Shown here: piece after piece, positions 6,317 through 13,011 of the stretch | Layout of the letters: each line of letters starts with the position of its first letter | Position numbering within the stretch: position 1 is the first letter of the stretch | Virus record (IMG/VR): IMGVR_UViG_3300010885_001188 | Span: 1-25,271 of that record | Strand: one strand, 5' to 3' | Length of the DNA stretch: 25,271 nt | Origin: a virus | Program-made: the position numbers and the translations under genes | The notes under the pieces: model-generated | The model's database searches: none | What the model was told of the DNA's origin: nothing | Seen by the model: the letters and a program-made list of their open reading frames with translations, nothing else

Positions 6317-7467
6317 TGCAAATATTTCTACCTAACCCACACGCAAACCAACAGAAGATACTTGAATGCGATAAACGATTCAGAGTAGTAATGTGTGGTA
6401 GAAGATTTGGCAAGTCAGAACTATCACAGATACTTTCAGTTACATATGCCGTTAAAGGACTTTCTGTAGCTTATATAACCCCTACTTACGGATTGGCGAA
6501 GGTTTTCTTTGGTAAGCTAACAGAGAGCCTAGAATTGCCTAAAAACAAGTCTGACCTTAAAATAGATTTTCCCAATGGTGGACAGGTAGAGTTCTTCACA
6601 GGTGAACGATTAGATAACCTTAGAGGTAGAAAGTTTCACTTAGTTATAATAGATGAAGCATCATATATCCCTGATTTAGAACAGGGGTGGCAAAATAGTA
6701 TAAGACCTACGCTAACAGATTACAAAGGCAAGGCTATCTTCTTATCAACACCTAGAGGTAAAAACTTTTTTTATAGTTTATTTATGAAGGCAGGGGAAAA
6801 TGATTGGGCATCGTTTAAGTTTACTAGCTATGATAACCCATTCATAGACCCACAAGAAATAGATGAAGCTAGGATGCAATTACCTGAAGTAGTATTTGAG
6901 CAGGAGTATATGGCAAACCCTAGCGAGAATAGTGCGAACCCATTCGGTAATAAGTTTATAGAGAATTGCATTAAACCAATGAGTAACCAACCTATAGTAG
7001 CATTTGGTATTGACTTAGCAAAGTCAGTTGACCATACAGTTATCATAGGCTTAGACAATGAAGGCAATGTGGCTTATTTTGACCGCTTCCAAATGGATTG
7101 GCATAATACTAAGGAGAATATTAAAAGGCTGCCTAGATGCCCTATATTGATAGATAGCACAGGTGTAGGAGACCCTATTACCGAAGACCTAAAAAGGGAG
7201 AACATAATGGTAGAAGGTTTAAAGTTTACAAGCCAATCTAAGCAGCAACTAATGGAGGGTCTAGCAACTGCCATCCAACAATCTAGGATAGGTTTTCCAA
7301 GTGGGGTTATAGTAAATGAGTTAGAAGTGTTTGAGTATCAATTCACTTCTAATGGGGTAAGGTACTCTTCACCTAGCGGATTCCACGATGATTGCGTTAT
7401 GGCACTAGCACTAGCGTGGTCTAATTTCAGCATTAAAAGGGGTAATGGTAGGTATTTATTTGTCTAA
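6316..7467 (+). CDS. terL: Terminase large subunit
   Basis: This 383-aa protein carries both terminase domains. ATPase: Walker A CGRRFGKSE (residues 27-35), Walker B LVIIDEAS (109-116, D113 and E114) and coupling motif FLSTPRG (142-148). RNase H-like nuclease: D233 in GIDLAKSVDHT, D280 in ILIDSTGVGD, and H357-D358-D359 near the C-terminus, followed by CVMALALAW. It powers DNA translocation into the procapsid and cuts the concatemer. The start is GTG 6316, overlapping the last base of the upstream stop. It is somewhat short for the family (often 400-550 aa) but has all key residues. The strategy (cos or pac) cannot be read from sequence alone. Confidence 0.95.
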   Translation: MQIFLPNPHANQQKILECDKRFRVVMCGRRFGKSELSQILSVTYAVKGLSVAYITPTYGLAKVFFGKLTESLELPKNKSDLKIDFPNGGQVEFFTGERLDNLRGRKFHLVIIDEASYIPDLEQGWQNSIRPTLTDYKGKAIFLSTPRGKNFFYSLFMKAGENDWASFKFTSYDNPFIDPQEIDEARMQLPEVVFEQEYMANPSENSANPFGNKFIENCIKPMSNQPIVAFGIDLAKSVDHTVIIGLDNEGNVAYFDRFQMDWHNTKENIKRLPRCPILIDSTGVGDPITEDLKRENIMVEGLKFTSQSKQQLMEGLATAIQQSRIGFPSGVIVNELEVFEYQFTSNGVRYSSPSGFHDDCVMALALAWSNFSIKRGNGRYLFV

Positions 7468-7501
7468 TTACCGTTCATCACTTATATTTACCGTTCATCA
7501 C
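7468..7501 (+). repeat. Perfect 14-bp direct repeat pair, 20-bp period
   Basis: TTACCGTTCATCAC occurs at 7468-7481 and again at 7488-7501. The 20-bp spacing is close to two helical turns, so both copies would face the same side of the DNA. The pair lies directly upstream of the promoter at 7528, where an activator or repressor would bind. Confidence 0.75.
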
Positions 7502-7527
7502 AAAGTTTAAAAATAGTTGGCAAAATG

Positions 7528-7560
7528 TTTGGAAGATGTATAAATCTTGACCTATCTTTG
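7528..7560 (+). promoter_or_regulatory. Bacteroidota-type promoter
   Basis: TTTG at 7528-7531 is followed after exactly 21 nt by TATCTTTG at 7553-7560. This matches the known Bacteroidota primary sigma consensus (TTTG/TTG near -33 and TAnnTTTG near -7). Transcription would start at about 7567, giving a short A-rich leader before the ATG at 7592. It is the clearest promoter in the window and drives the 96-aa gene. Confidence 0.75.
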
Positions 7561-7591
7561 ATTTATCAAACAAACCAAAAAAACAAACATT

Positions 7592-7882
7592 ATGAAAAAG
7601 ATTACAGAAAAAGAATTAAAAATGTTGCACAACATTTATGATGACCAAAACACAGATAGTTGTGGGAACTTCAAAGTACAAACAAATGAAGAAAAAGGAT
7701 TAATTGGTTCTTTAGTAAAAAAAGAATTAGTTTATAATTCTTACGAAGGAGATACTTTTGGTAAAAATTGGGAATTTTCTAAGTATTCATTTTGTTGCAC
7801 TATGCAAGGAATTAATATTTTATCAGAAAATGGATTTGATGTATCACATTTAATGGAATATTACGAATTATATCAATCATAA
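7592..7882 (+). CDS. Hypothetical protein, possible winged-helix; own promoter and terminator
   Basis: This 96-aa acidic protein has no sure family. The pattern KELKMLHNIYD, then EKGLIGSLVKKELVYNSY, then a CTMQGINILSENG tail resembles the order of helix, recognition helix plus wing, and C-terminal strand in small winged-helix proteins, but this is only a resemblance. It has Cys at 24, 68 and 69. The gene lies between large terminase and tail genes and carries its own signals: direct repeats and a promoter upstream, and a terminator-like hairpin 20 nt after the stop. It therefore looks like an independently expressed accessory (moron-like) gene rather than a virion gene. Confidence 0.75.
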   Translation: MKKITEKELKMLHNIYDDQNTDSCGNFKVQTNEEKGLIGSLVKKELVYNSYEGDTFGKNWEFSKYSFCCTMQGINILSENGFDVSHLMEYYELYQS

Positions 7883-7902
7883 CTAACCCACCATAGTCAG
7901 GG

Positions 7903-7929
7903 GTGCGACTGAACAACGCACAATTTTTT
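7903..7929 (+). terminator. Intrinsic terminator-like hairpin
   Basis: GTGCG (7903-7907) pairs with CGCAC (7917-7921) across a 9-nt loop, followed by AA and six T (7924-7929). The stem is short but GC-rich in an AT-rich genome. It closes the 96-aa gene. The T run abuts the ATG of the next micro-ORF. Confidence 0.5.
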
Positions 7930-8013
7930 ATGAAACAAAAAAGCCATAATACAGAAGCAGTAATTATATTAGTCGTAGTATTTCTGATAACTGCCTACTT
8001 ACAAAATATTTAA
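7930..8013 (+). CDS. Micro-ORF, single membrane segment (27 aa)
   Basis: ATG 7930 to TAA 8013 encodes MKQKSHNTEAVIILVVVFLI followed by TAYLQNI. It has a basic N-terminus and one hydrophobic helix (about residues 10-24). This layout suits a tiny inner-membrane peptide oriented with the N-terminus inside. It begins directly after the T run of the terminator-like hairpin, so its expression would depend on readthrough. There is no homology I recognise, and it may be a chance frame. Confidence 0.4.
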   Translation: MKQKSHNTEAVIILVVVFLITAYLQNI

Positions 8014-8018
8014 GATAC

Positions 8019-8079
8019 TATCCCTGTTTAATTAAACAATTAATAATCGTTAGTGGGTTATCCTAAGGGGACAGGGATA
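8019..8079 (+). repeat. Nested inverted repeats in noncoding spacer
   Basis: Perfect 9-bp arms TATCCCTGT (8019-8027) and ACAGGGATA (8071-8079) enclose 43 nt. A perfect 12-bp palindrome GTTTAATTAAAC (8026-8037) overlaps the left arm. In addition GTGGGTTA inside the loop (8053-8060) is complementary to TAACCCAC (7884-7891) upstream, allowing a competing long-range pairing. The spacer could be a structured leader or operator for the genes starting at 8096 and 8179. Confidence 0.5.
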
Positions 8080-8095
8080 TTTTAAAAACAAACAA

Positions 8096-8212
8096 ATGAA
8101 AGAAACATTAGGAATGCTTAAATTCTTCTTTATTTCAGTACCTGTATTTTGTATAGTCTATTTAATTATGCTATCTTTATGCAAAATCAAAGACCTATGT
8201 GGGAAAAAATAA
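8096..8212 (+). CDS. Small membrane protein (38 aa)
   Basis: ATG 8096 to TAA 8212 encodes MKETLGMLKFFFISVPVFCI followed by VYLIMLSLCKIKDLCGKK. It has a single hydrophobic helix (about residues 8-28), three Cys and a basic C-terminal tail. The ATG follows an A-rich tract (aaaaacaaacaaATG) typical of the real starts here. It overlaps the tail chaperone gene by 34 nt. Holin-like or other membrane-active roles are possible but cannot be shown. Confidence 0.5.
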   Translation: MKETLGMLKFFFISVPVFCIVYLIMLSLCKIKDLCGKK

Positions 8213-8868
8213 GTGTATGGCAATACCAACAGATTTATACTGCTCTTAACTCTAAAGAGAAAGATGCAACAGATTTAGACTTAGAAGTTAAATTAGTAGG
8301 CATAGTCAACAATATGACTGAAATGCAAATAGATAGCCTTCCTTTGAATGAATACAAAGAGTTGAGTAAAACTATTACTTTCTTAAATGAGCCAATACAA
8401 GGCACTCCTAAGAAGCATATAGCCATATCTAGGAGTAGAAGGTACAGGATTAACTACGACATCAGCAAGATGCCATTCGCAAGGTATATAGAAAGCAAGG
8501 TATTTAGTGAGGATTTATATGGCAACCTACATAAGTTAGCAGCGACAATGGTAATACCACAGAAAAGAAAGCTAGGATTTTGGGTTGACCAACCCTATGA
8601 TGCAAGTAAACATCAGGAGTATTCCAACGATATGCTAGAGGCTAAGTTTGTAGATGTTTACCATTCGCTTGTTTTTTTTTATCAAGTATACAGAAATTGG
8701 ATAGAAGTTTCACAGGATTATTTGGTGAGCAAGTTGAAGGAAGCAGGGATGAAGGAGGACAAAGCGAAAGAGGTGGCAGCAAGTTTATGCAGTATTTTGG
8801 ATGGCAATATTCAGCCAAACTTATTGCCGAGTACGAAAATTGCACAGTTACGCAAGTATATGAAATGA
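8179..8868 (+). CDS. Putative tail assembly chaperone (G-like)
   Basis: This 229-aa protein starts at ATG 8179 (a TTG at 8149 in frame is less likely). The N-terminal layout (WEKISVWQYQQIYTAL, an acidic stretch, LVGIVNNMTEMQIDSLPLNE, then LSKTITFLNEP) resembles phage tail assembly chaperones. These proteins keep the tape measure soluble and recruit tail tube subunits. A run of nine T (8672-8680) lies at codons 165-168, and the -1 frame is open from 8646 to 8951. A frameshifted longer form is therefore likely, as for lambda G/GT. The zero-frame C-terminus (KLKEAGMKEDKAKEVAASL) also looks like genuine protein. Position before the other tail genes supports the call. Confidence 0.6.
   Translation: MQNQRPMWEKISVWQYQQIYTALNSKEKDATDLDLEVKLVGIVNNMTEMQIDSLPLNEYKELSKTITFLNEPIQGTPKKHIAISRSRRYRINYDISKMPFARYIESKVFSEDLYGNLHKLAATMVIPQKRKLGFWVDQPYDASKHQEYSNDMLEAKFVDVYHSLVFFYQVYRNWIEVSQDYLVSKLKEAGMKEDKAKEVAASLCSILDGNIQPNLLPSTKIAQLRKYMK
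8672..8680 (+). other. Candidate -1 programmed ribosomal frameshift site (T9)
   Basis: Nine consecutive T are read in the chaperone frame as (g)TT TTT TTT T(at). This contains a slippery heptamer of form X XXY YYZ with all T (8673-8679). A -1 slip continues without a stop to 8951, producing a fusion of about 257 aa whose new 90-residue tail includes the T-like domain. The site sits just inside the left edge of the -1 open frame (8646). Confidence 0.55.
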
Positions 8869-8951
8869 GTACAATAGAATGTTTAAATAGCTTATCATAT
8901 CTAAAGGCTAAGACAGATTTTGATAATGAACAGATAAAGAAAATAAGATAG
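8787..8951 (+). CDS. Tail assembly chaperone T-like extension
   Basis: The -1 frame encodes MQYFGWQYSAKLIAEYENCT, then EMSTIECLNSLSYLKAKTDF, ending DNEQIKKIR. The pattern (aromatic FGW start, helix, then a predicted helix ending in a charged tail) resembles the T part of tail chaperone GT proteins in related phages. It may be made as an extension of the upstream gene by frameshifting at 8672-8680 (open frame 8646-8951). Alternatively it could be translated on its own from ATG 8787 (54 aa) or from ATG 8865, which overlaps the upstream stop as ATGA. The linker between the T9 run and 8787 is Gly/Glu/Arg/Ser-rich. Confidence 0.55.
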   Translation: MQYFGWQYSAKLIAEYENCTVTQVYEMSTIECLNSLSYLKAKTDFDNEQIKKIR

Positions 8952-8980
8952 TTTGCATAGTTTAGGTTTTGGTTTGACTA

Positions 8981-9005
8981 CCCCTGCTCTTAAAAAAGGT
9001 GGGGG
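8981..9005 (+). terminator. Weak terminator-like hairpin
   Basis: CCCCTGCT (8981-8988) can pair with GGTGGGGG (8998-9005) using several G-U wobbles over a 9-nt loop, followed by the T-rich TTAGTTATTTT. The same CCCCTGC...GGTGGGGG arms occur in the stronger terminator at 17562-17595. It separates the chaperone from the gp10-like gene and may only attenuate. Confidence 0.4.
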
Positions 9006-9039
9006 TTAGTTATTTTAGGGCATTATCCTATTTATTTGT

Positions 9040-9702
9040 ATGAGCATTAGTAAAGCACAGGCAGAGTTTTTAGCAAGTGGAATCCTAAATAGATTAGGTG
9101 AGCAGCGCATTAAGGAAGATGAATTTCCTGTTGTTGAATCATTACTTAATCAATTTGGTGGTCAATTTGTTATAACTGCTCAAAATAATCTAATAGCTAA
9201 TAAAAATATAGCAAGTGGTGATATAAAGGATATCAGGACAAATATTACAAAATATGGAAATACATATACTTTGTCTTTGGGTTATTCTAAAAATCAACCT
9301 GCATCAAAGTATTGGAAATTTGTAAATAAAGGTGTTAGAGGAACTAAAAACGAAAAGGCAGATAGCAAAACACCTTATAAATTTAACCCATCTAAAAAGA
9401 GCATTCCGATTGCAGTAGCACAAAGAATGATAGATTCAGGTAAAAAGAAAACTACATCTGTAAAACCTTATAGAAAACTAGGAGTAGAAACTAAGGCAAT
9501 AGAAGATAAAAAGTCTTTAGCTTATTTAATAGCTAGGTCAATACATAGAAGAGGATTAAGTTCAACACATTACTTTGATAATGCAGCTAAAGAAACATTC
9601 GGTCAAAACTTCTATGATGTAATGACTGCAGCATTAGGTAAAGATATTCAAATTAAAATTAGACAAATAGGTAAAGAAAATGGCAATAACAATACAAAGT
9701 AG
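9040..9702 (+). CDS. HK97 gp10-like / tail completion protein
   Basis: This 220-aa protein has an N-terminal helical part (KAQAEFLASGILNRL, ESLLNQFGGQF), a central beta segment (TYTLSLGYSKNQ; KYWKFVNKGVRG) and a C-terminal motif IHRRGLSSTHYFDNAAKETF. The last is typical of HK97 gp10-like or head-tail completion proteins in Bacteroidota phages as I recall them. These join head and tail or cap the tube. The start ATG 9040 follows a short intergenic region. The end overlaps the next gene by 23 nt. Confidence 0.5.
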   Translation: MSISKAQAEFLASGILNRLGEQRIKEDEFPVVESLLNQFGGQFVITAQNNLIANKNIASGDIKDIRTNITKYGNTYTLSLGYSKNQPASKYWKFVNKGVRGTKNEKADSKTPYKFNPSKKSIPIAVAQRMIDSGKKKTTSVKPYRKLGVETKAIEDKKSLAYLIARSIHRRGLSSTHYFDNAAKETFGQNFYDVMTAALGKDIQIKIRQIGKENGNNNTK

Positions 9703-10906
9703 TCCTGCACCATATTCAAGTATGCACGATAGTTTATGGTATGTATCAAGTTCAACTAATGTAAACTTAACTTCATTTAAGTTTGTATATGATGTTTATG
9801 TTAGTGGTTCACAGGTTAGTAGAACTAAAATATTCCCTGCACCTTCAGCCGAAGGAAGCTATGGTGTATTTAACCCATCACCAATGATTAGGTCATATGC
9901 AACTAATTACTTTGAACCTTCTGGAAGTTCTATATTAGTAGCTTCTAACGATAAGATAAAAGTAGATGCTACAATACAGATAGGAGAAGAGTATATAAGT
10001 GGTGGCAATCTATTGACTAATTTAAACCTAGCATCAAGTGCATTAAGTGCTTATAATTACTACCAACCATTATTTGCAGATATACTATTAAGCAATGCAG
10101 AAACACCATTGGTACTATCTGATTACTATGATAACCTATTAATACAAAACTTTACAAATGATTGGCTAACTGAACGAGATGTAAATAATATTATAATTGA
10201 ATATGGTGATATATTTTATGCTACATTCTTTAAAGTAACTGCAGGTTCTTATTCAGCTAAAATAGATGTAGTAAACGAAGCAGGTTCTGTAATAGATACT
10301 GCAAGTGGTTCAATTACATTTAGTGGGCAAATGAATCTATTTAATTTAAGTGCTGCTAATATTAATACATTCGCAGGTAGAACTTTAATTAATGCAAATA
10401 CTTGGGGTTATAATGTATCTATAAAATTAGGTGCAGCAGAATCTAGGAAGTTAAAATTTACTCAAAAGTGTTATCCTAAATACAAGCAGTTCAATCTTAA
10501 TTTCCTTAATCGTTTAGGGGGATGGGATACAATGAAATTTGCATTAGTTAATAAAAGGTCTAGCGAATATACTAGAAGCAATTATAAAAGAAGTGATTGG
10601 CAATTGATAGGAAATACAATGAGCAATGTAGATAATTATAATAAATATAATGAAAGTACAATAAGCTATTCTATTCAACATAAAGATATGTACCATTTAG
10701 TTTCTGATTGGGTAAGCCAACAAGACTATGAATGGTTAGCACAGTTAGTAGCTAGTTCTATTGTTTATATAGAAGTACAAGGAGCATATTTCCCTGTAGT
10801 TATATCATCTAATAATTACCAATATAAGTTAGAGGTTTCAGATAAGTTATTTAATTTTGAAATAGATATTGAAATTTCCAAATATTTAAATAGCCAATAC
10901 AGATAA
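9680..10906 (+). CDS. Large tail/baseplate structural protein
   Basis: This 408-aa beta-rich protein has no signal peptide or membrane segment. The N-terminus (TIQSSPAPYSSMHDSLWYVS) and the later KIFPAPSAEGSYGVFNPSPM fit a group of Bacteroidota phage tail proteins that follow the gp10-like gene. The C-terminus (YFPVVISSNNYQYKLEVSDK) is strand-rich. The role is inferred from position: a distal tail or baseplate component, upstream of a hub-like protein and the tape measure gene. It ends sharing one base with the next ATG. Confidence 0.5.
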   Translation: MAITIQSSPAPYSSMHDSLWYVSSSTNVNLTSFKFVYDVYVSGSQVSRTKIFPAPSAEGSYGVFNPSPMIRSYATNYFEPSGSSILVASNDKIKVDATIQIGEEYISGGNLLTNLNLASSALSAYNYYQPLFADILLSNAETPLVLSDYYDNLLIQNFTNDWLTERDVNNIIIEYGDIFYATFFKVTAGSYSAKIDVVNEAGSVIDTASGSITFSGQMNLFNLSAANINTFAGRTLINANTWGYNVSIKLGAAESRKLKFTQKCYPKYKQFNLNFLNRLGGWDTMKFALVNKRSSEYTRSNYKRSDWQLIGNTMSNVDNYNKYNESTISYSIQHKDMYHLVSDWVSQQDYEWLAQLVASSIVYIEVQGAYFPVVISSNNYQYKLEVSDKLFNFEIDIEISKYLNSQYR

Positions 10907-13011
10907 TGATTAGCACAGAAATTTATATAGAAGATTATAGATTAGACTTATTACAAAATATAAGTACGGAGTTTAATTATACTATTGATGATATTGTAGA
11001 TTTTGGTTCTAGGAATACTTCTTTCTCAAAGACTATAAACATAGCAGGTAATTCTACTAACAATAGAATCTTTGGTTTTGTATTTGACTTAGGTAATGCA
11101 AACTTTACGGATAATACTTTCCCAAATGTTAACTATAATTTTAATGCTAGTAAGTCTGCTAAATGTAGAATATTTATAGATAAGATACAAGTATTTAAAG
11201 GCACATTAAGAATATTAGAAATAGTCATTGATAATAATAAGATAGAATATCAATGTTCTGTTTTTGGTGAGTTAGGTGGTTTTATATCTGCATTAGGTAA
11301 TAAGAGATTAACTGGTAATGAAAATTCAAAAGATGATTTAGATTTTAGCGCATATGACCATACTTTTATACACGAGAATATAACCCCTAGTTGGGAAGTA
11401 TCAGGTGCTAGAGGAACTAATAATAGTTCAGGATATGGTTCTGGTTATTATTATCCATTGATTGACTATGGAACATATAGTTCAGATAAATTAGATTATG
11501 ATGTAATGACATTTAGACCTGCATTATTTGTAAAAGAATATTTAGAAAAGATATTTGCAGGAAGTGGTTATACTTATGACTTTCCTTTATTAAATACAGA
11601 CCCATTTAAGAGGTTAATAATACCACATAATCAAAAGATTTTTTCAACATTAAGTAATGTTCAATTAGTATCTACTCCTAATGTTACGACTTATACAGGT
11701 TCAAGTACAACTATTCCAATAGGTTTCACTAATACTACTTTAGGTAATTTTACCTATGGCAGTAATACATATATTTATACAGGTGCAGCAGCTAAGGTAA
11801 TGAATTTAGATTTTAAATTGGTTGGGTTATATACTGCAGGTGGAATAGCTACACTTAATGTTAAAAAAGCAACCGTTACTATTGGAAGTTATTATATTGG
11901 TGCGCCATTTGCAGGACATTATTTTACTGCTAATATTAATCTAACAGGAATAACTTTTAATCCAAGTGATAGTTTGACTTTTTCTTTAGATTGGACAAGT
12001 AGTTCATCTAGTTATAGTTTACAAGTATTTTCAGGTGGAAGTTTAAATTTAGGTACTACAAGTTCAGATGTAGTTCCTTTAAATTATAACGAAGCTATTA
12101 AAATAAATAATACTATACCTAAGGGAATATTTCAAAAGGATTTCTTTTTAAGCATTTGTAAAATGTATAATCTATATGTTTATGATGATATATTTACTGA
12201 GAAAAAGATATTTATAAAACCATACATAGACTTTTATCCTACAACAAGTAATAATGCTTTAGATTGGTCTAATAAAATAGATAGGTCTAAGCCATTAAGT
12301 ATAAAACCAATGAGTGAACTAAATGCAAGATACTACCAATTCAAATACAAAGATGATAATGATTACTATAATGAAAGCTATAAAAAGAAATATAATGAAA
12401 ATTATGGTGATAGGTTATTTGATACTCTATATGACTTTAGTAAAGATACAGAATCACTTGAGGTAATATTTGCATCTAGTCCATTAATACAAGCAACAGG
12501 TAGAGATAAGAGAATAACACAAATATTAAAGTTATCTGATAGTAATACTAAAGAACAACAGATGGATAGTGTTATAAGAATAATGCAAGTACAAAAAATA
12601 ACAGGTGTAACAAGTTGGAATATACACGCACAAAATAGTAGCAGTAATTTAGTAACATTAACAAGCTATGGTTATGCAGGTCATTTGCATTTTAATGGAA
12701 GTGGAATACCTGACCAAGATATAAACTTTGGTGCGCCTAAAGAGGTTTATATAACAACAACATCATATCCTACTACTAATTTATTTAATGCCTATCATAG
12801 TGATTATATGGCAGAGATAACAAGTAAAGATAGTAAGCTATTAAGTTGCTATGCTTTACTAAATACTAATGATATTAATACATTAGACTTTAGTAAGTTT
12901 ATATGGATAGATGGAGTATTATTTAGATTGAATAAAGTAGAAGGATTTAATCCTATGCAATACAATACAACAAAATTGAGTTTATTAAAAGTAATTGAAA
13001 CAACATACTAA
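10906..13011 (+). CDS. Large tail hub-like protein
   Basis: This 701-aa protein begins with MISTEIYIEDYRLDLLQNIS and contains SRNTSFSKTINIAGNSTNN (residues about 34-52) followed by a series of beta segments (CRIFIDKIQVFKGTLRILE). I recognise this start (fSKTInlpG..N..F) from tail hub or baseplate proteins of Bacteroidota phages. Glycine/serine-rich middle regions (SSGYGSGYYYP; TYTGSSTTIPIG) suggest surface loops. It shares a base with both neighbours, consistent with stoichiometric co-translation, and precedes the tape measure gene. The exact function is not provable here. Confidence 0.5.
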   Translation: MISTEIYIEDYRLDLLQNISTEFNYTIDDIVDFGSRNTSFSKTINIAGNSTNNRIFGFVFDLGNANFTDNTFPNVNYNFNASKSAKCRIFIDKIQVFKGTLRILEIVIDNNKIEYQCSVFGELGGFISALGNKRLTGNENSKDDLDFSAYDHTFIHENITPSWEVSGARGTNNSSGYGSGYYYPLIDYGTYSSDKLDYDVMTFRPALFVKEYLEKIFAGSGYTYDFPLLNTDPFKRLIIPHNQKIFSTLSNVQLVSTPNVTTYTGSSTTIPIGFTNTTLGNFTYGSNTYIYTGAAAKVMNLDFKLVGLYTAGGIATLNVKKATVTIGSYYIGAPFAGHYFTANINLTGITFNPSDSLTFSLDWTSSSSSYSLQVFSGGSLNLGTTSSDVVPLNYNEAIKINNTIPKGIFQKDFFLSICKMYNLYVYDDIFTEKKIFIKPYIDFYPTTSNNALDWSNKIDRSKPLSIKPMSELNARYYQFKYKDDNDYYNESYKKKYNENYGDRLFDTLYDFSKDTESLEVIFASSPLIQATGRDKRITQILKLSDSNTKEQQMDSVIRIMQVQKITGVTSWNIHAQNSSSNLVTLTSYGYAGHLHFNGSGIPDQDINFGAPKEVYITTTSYPTTNLFNAYHSDYMAEITSKDSKLLSCYALLNTNDINTLDFSKFIWIDGVLFRLNKVEGFNPMQYNTTKLSLLKVIETTY

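Noticed and set aside
8149-8178. TTG start for the tail chaperone at 8149
   Set aside because: ATG 8179 gives a good start and less overlap with the 38-aa gene. The extra residues are hydrophobic shadow of that gene.
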